Positions 4,401 through 7,309 of a stretch of DNA of 7,309 nt are shown piece after piece. Within the stretch, counting starts at the first letter, position 1. Each line of letters begins with the position of its first letter. The notes under the pieces are model-generated. The model did not search any database, had not been told where the DNA came from, and saw nothing but the letters and a program-made list of their open reading frames with translations. The DNA comes from Chitinophagales bacterium (GTDB lineage: Bacteria; Bacteroidota; Bacteroidia; Chitinophagales; Chitinophagaceae): the NCBI GenBank assembly GCA_015654495.1, contig JAATGW010000369.1:1-7309 (forward strand). The letters run 5' to 3'. The position numbers and the translations under genes are program-made.

Positions 4401-7256
4401 ATGATGAAAGCAATTCTGACTGCTGTACTGGGGATTTTTTTGTTTACGCTCAATGCTGCGGCGCAGGGAAACAGGCAGGTGAGCGGAAGAGTAACAGACA
4501 GTATAAAAAATCCTCTTTCGGGAGCCACTATCAAACTGTTCAGCAAGCAGTTCAAAGACACCCTTAAAACAACTACCAACAATAATGGATATTACAGTTT
4601 CCGGAATGTGACTTCACCCGTATTCGGCATCCAGGTTACGAGTATCGGTTTTGCGCCCAGGGAAAAGAATTTTAATTATCCAGCTTCCGATGAAAATATC
4701 ATCCTCGAGGATTTTACACTCACAACCAGCTTTACCACTTTACAGGAAGTAATTATCTCTACTCCACCGATACAGGTTCGGGAAGATACTGTTGAATATA
4801 AGGCAGACTCCTTCAGGGTTAAACCGAATTCAATGGTAGAAGATCTGCTGAAAAAAATGCCCGGAATTGAAGTTGATAAAAACGGAGATATTACAGCGCA
4901 GGGTAAAAAAGTTACCAGGATAAAAGTAAATGGAAAGGATTTCTTTGGCGGTGATCCGAAGACAGCGACAAAAGAATTGCCTGCTGAGCTGATTGACAAA
5001 GTTCAGGTGGTTGATGATTACGGAGATCTTTCTGCGGTATCCGGAATAAAAGATGGTGAGCCGGAGAAAGTGATCAATCTGCAGTTGAAAAAAGATAAGA
5101 ACAAGGGTGTATTCGGAAGGGGAACCGCAGGCTATGGAACAGATGACAGATACCAGGCCAATGGCAATGTGAATGTGTTTGATAATAACAAGCAGTTGTC
5201 CGTTATTGGAAATTCAAACAATATTAATAACAGCACTTTCAATTCAGGAAGCGGTGGTGGTGGGATGGAGCTTTCGGGTAGGTCGATGGGTGGCGTGGCG
5301 ATGGCCGGAGGCGGAGGTGGTCAGCAGGGGACGCAAATGGTAATGGCGGGCGGAAGAGGCGGAGGAAATACAGGTGGTTCCAGCAGCAATACGGGAGATG
5401 GATTAACCACAATACATTCGTTGGGAACCAATTTCCGAAATGATTTTAAAGCCAATAAAGGAAGTTTTTACGGCAGTTATAGCTTCACCAGGCGGATGAC
5501 TGATATCGCAAGTGATGTGTCTCAACAGAATTTTTATGAAACAAATACATTCACGAATAACCAGAACACAAAAGCTTATAATCAGAATAACAATCACCGC
5601 GCGTTTCTGAATTTTGAATATAATATTGATTCGTTCAATTATATCAAAGTAAGTCCTTCCTTTTCCTACGGACAATCGAATAACCAGAGCAGGATGGATT
5701 TCAATTATATTAAAGACAATACAACACCTACTTCAGAAGGTATCAATAAAGATTCCACCATCAGCAAAACGCCTAACCTTAGTGCGAATATTATCTATAA
5801 TCACAGATTCAGAAAAAGAGGCCGTAATCTTTCCATGAATGTAAACCTCGGTGGTAATAATAACCAGAGCGAAAGTGATAAATACAATCTTACAAATAAC
5901 CTCAGTTTACCTACACCTGTTGAACTGCTGATCAGGCAGGCAATTTTCCAGGATAACGAATCAAGGAATTATGGCATCAGAATAAATTATTCAGAACCTA
6001 TACGCAAGGATCGTTTTCTTGACCTGATTTACAGTTATAACAGATCATATTCAAAGAGTGACAGGAAGACCTATGATATTGGAATGAACGAAGAGCTAAA
6101 TTATAATCCACAGCTTAGTAACGCATTTGAAAATACTTTTATCAATCAGCGTTATGGTGCGAATATCCGTACGATAAAAAAGAAATACAATTATACACTT
6201 GGTGTTGCTTTGCAACCGGTAAACCTGCAGGGATACTCTATCAGTAAAGACAGTAGCTATAAGCCGCAAAACAGAGTGAATATTTTTCCCGTTGCAAGGC
6301 TTGCTTATAATTTCACCCGTACACGCACGCTTAATTTCAATTATTTCGGAAATGCGCGACAGCCCAGCTTTGAGCAGCTGCAACCTGTACGCGATATATC
6401 CAACCCGCAGTACCAGACCCAGGGAAATCCTAATCTGAAACCCGAGCAGAATCATAATTTTTCTTTGTTCTATAATAATTTCAATTTCATTTCGGGGAAA
6501 GTGTTTTTTATTGGAACAAATGTCACACTCACACAAAACCAGATCGTCAATAACAATATCCGCATCGGAAATGGCGGCGCACAGTTAAGTATACCCGAAA
6601 ATGTAAATGGCTTTTACAATACCACAGGTTTTTATAATTTCAGTAAGCCTTATAAGAACAGGACCTATGTATTTTCACTCAATGGAATGGTGAATTATAA
6701 TCATAATATCACCCTGATTGACAGTATGAAGAACGTTGGTAATAACCTGGTTTTTTCGCAGGGTGGTACATTTACTTTCAATCATAAGGAATGGCTGGAG
6801 TTTAATGCCGGCGTGAGGTATAATTTGAATTCTACAAGGTATTCGCTCGAGGGTCAGCAGGATATCGATTATAATTCCTGGAACTTCACTTCTTATAGCA
6901 GGGTAGATATCAAAGGAGGCTGGATATTCAGGTATGATTTTGAATACACAATTAATAATGGTCTTGCTGCGGGCGTAAATAAAAACCTCGCTTTGTTAAA
7001 TGCATCTTTCGAAAAGACTATTTTCAAAAAGAAAAATGGATTTATCCGGGTTTCAGGATTTGATATTTTCAAACAGAACCAGGCCATAACGCGTACGGTT
7101 AGTGGAAACTATATCACGGATACGCGTACCAACAGACTTACAAGGTATTTTATGCTGACATTCACCTACAGGATTACGCGGTTTAAAGGGCAGGCTCAGG
7201 GCCAGCAGCCTGGTATGGCTCCCGGAGGTCCGGGGATGAGGATGATGAGGGATTGA
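4401..7256 (+). CDS. TonB-receptor-like outer-membrane beta-barrel protein (carboxypeptidase-regulatory-like domain, plug, OMP_b-brl_3-type barrel)
   Basis: A complete 951-residue protein. Residues 1-21 are a Sec signal peptide with a likely cut after NAAA before QG. Residues 25-108 form a carboxypeptidase-regulatory-like Ig fold, including VSGRVTD and NNNGYYSFRNV. LQEVIIS at 114-120 resembles a TonB-box region. Residues 140-235 resemble a plug domain, with VEDLLKKMPGIEVDKNGDI, then IKVNGKDFFGGDPKTATKELPAELIDKVQVVDDY. The rest is an Asn/Tyr-rich series of amphipathic strands ending YFMLTFTYRITRF at 916-928. NPNLKPEQNHNFSLFYNNF near 677-695 is a conserved late-barrel motif of TonB receptors. 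A Gly/Met-rich insert (283-334) and a 23-residue Gly/Gln/Pro/Met-rich tail (929-951) are unusual. This architecture is widespread in Bacteroidota and generally of unknown substrate. No SusD partner is visible, and it is not a typical SusC. The start is one of two tandem ATGs (4401 or 4404), without a Shine-Dalgarno sequence. It is transcribed away from secA and is probably a separate unit. Confidence 0.94.
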   Translation: MMKAILTAVLGIFLFTLNAAAQGNRQVSGRVTDSIKNPLSGATIKLFSKQFKDTLKTTTNNNGYYSFRNVTSPVFGIQVTSIGFAPREKNFNYPASDENIILEDFTLTTSFTTLQEVIISTPPIQVREDTVEYKADSFRVKPNSMVEDLLKKMPGIEVDKNGDITAQGKKVTRIKVNGKDFFGGDPKTATKELPAELIDKVQVVDDYGDLSAVSGIKDGEPEKVINLQLKKDKNKGVFGRGTAGYGTDDRYQANGNVNVFDNNKQLSVIGNSNNINNSTFNSGSGGGGMELSGRSMGGVAMAGGGGGQQGTQMVMAGGRGGGNTGGSSSNTGDGLTTIHSLGTNFRNDFKANKGSFYGSYSFTRRMTDIASDVSQQNFYETNTFTNNQNTKAYNQNNNHRAFLNFEYNIDSFNYIKVSPSFSYGQSNNQSRMDFNYIKDNTTPTSEGINKDSTISKTPNLSANIIYNHRFRKRGRNLSMNVNLGGNNNQSESDKYNLTNNLSLPTPVELLIRQAIFQDNESRNYGIRINYSEPIRKDRFLDLIYSYNRSYSKSDRKTYDIGMNEELNYNPQLSNAFENTFINQRYGANIRTIKKKYNYTLGVALQPVNLQGYSISKDSSYKPQNRVNIFPVARLAYNFTRTRTLNFNYFGNARQPSFEQLQPVRDISNPQYQTQGNPNLKPEQNHNFSLFYNNFNFISGKVFFIGTNVTLTQNQIVNNNIRIGNGGAQLSIPENVNGFYNTTGFYNFSKPYKNRTYVFSLNGMVNYNHNITLIDSMKNVGNNLVFSQGGTFTFNHKEWLEFNAGVRYNLNSTRYSLEGQQDIDYNSWNFTSYSRVDIKGGWIFRYDFEYTINNGLAAGVNKNLALLNASFEKTIFKKKNGFIRVSGFDIFKQNQAITRTVSGNYITDTRTNRLTRYFMLTFTYRITRFKGQAQGQQPGMAPGGPGMRMMRD
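5247..5402 (+). other. Gly/Met/Ser-rich low-complexity insert inside the barrel gene
   Basis: Residues 283-334 of the barrel protein are dominated by Gly, with Ser, Gln, Ala and five Met (289, 296, 301, 313, 315). The coding bases here are richer in G than the A/T-rich strands around them. The reading frame continues through, so this is an in-frame segment and not a frameshift. Counting strands from the plug, three short strands (about 237-247, 251-260 and 264-275) come before it. It would therefore sit in an early extracellular loop. That topology is inferred and not shown. Confidence 0.75.
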
Positions 7257-7263
7257 GTTGGGC

Positions 7264-7291
7264 AGTCTGGAGTCTGGAGACTGGAGTCTGG
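7264..7291. repeat. Four tandem copies of a 7-bp unit (AGTCTGG) after the barrel gene
   Basis: Starting 8 bases after the TGA stop, the sequence reads AGTCTGG, AGTCTGG, AGACTGG, AGTCTGG, an exact 7-bp period over 28 bases with one substitution. AGTCT (7271-7275) and AGACT (7278-7282) also form a short inverted pair. As far as I recall, similar AGTCTGG/AGACTGG heptads occur between genes in many Bacteroidota genomes. The array may continue in degenerate form past the window edge. No terminator is visible before it. Confidence 0.8.
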
Positions 7292-7309
7292 GAACAGCCG
7301 GCGTTTGGA

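Noticed and set aside
4319..4582. A minus-strand open frame covering the barrel gene start and part of the intergenic region
   Set aside because: It overlaps the signal peptide and regulatory-like domain of a well supported gene. Its hydrophobic translation is the complement of the signal-peptide region.
6096..6536. A 146-codon open frame on the minus strand inside the barrel gene
   Set aside because: It is antisense to conserved beta-strands including the NPNLKPEQ motif, and its translation shows no recognisable domain.
4401..7256. SusC-type glycan importer of a SusC/SusD pair
   Set aside because: No SusD-like lipoprotein is visible in the window, and the plug and barrel sequence look like the OMP_b-brl_3-type family instead of typical SusC. 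A partner beyond the right edge cannot be excluded.
7264..7291. CRISPR array
   Set aside because: The units are 7 bp with no spacers, far too short for CRISPR repeats.

Overview
The window reads as a piece of a Bacteroidota chromosome, most likely the Chitinophagia or a close relative. Four things point there: a SecA enlarged in the Bacteroidota manner, an outer-membrane protein built as a carboxypeptidase-regulatory-like domain plus plug plus beta-barrel, start codons without clear Shine-Dalgarno sequences, and intergenic matches to the Bacteroidota -7 promoter element TAnnTTTG. The genus cannot be fixed from the sequence alone. Base composition is moderate and fairly even. I see no tRNA, rRNA, transposase, integrase or CRISPR array.

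Layout. Positions 1-4145 hold three genes on the minus strand, read right to left. First is secA (4145 to 813), the ATPase of the general secretion pathway. Next is a small exported SPOR-domain protein (735 to 310). Last is the N-terminal third or less of an M20-family amidohydrolase (286 to beyond the left edge). The gaps are 77 bp and 23 bp with no convincing terminator, so co-transcription is plausible. Positions 4146-4400 form a divergent intergenic region with promoter-like elements for both directions, a GC-rich hairpin just before secA, and a perfect 9-bp inverted repeat before the rightward gene. Positions 4401-7256 on the plus strand encode a complete 951-residue TonB-receptor-like outer-membrane beta-barrel protein. 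The last 53 bases are non-coding and carry a short 7-bp tandem repeat cut off by the window edge.

Functional picture. SecA drives export of unfolded preproteins across the inner membrane. The SPOR protein and the barrel protein both carry Sec-type signal peptides and should be SecA clients, but that is true of most exported proteins and does not show a dedicated system. The SPOR protein probably binds cell-wall glycan strands. The amidohydrolase probably hydrolyses N-acyl amino acids or related amides in the cytoplasm.

This looks like ordinary core genome, and I do not see a new multi-gene system. The points most worth checking are regulatory: the inverted repeat overlapping the candidate promoter of the barrel gene, the hairpin at the secA start, the palindrome touching the SPOR start codon, and the Gly/Met-rich insert and tail of the barrel protein.
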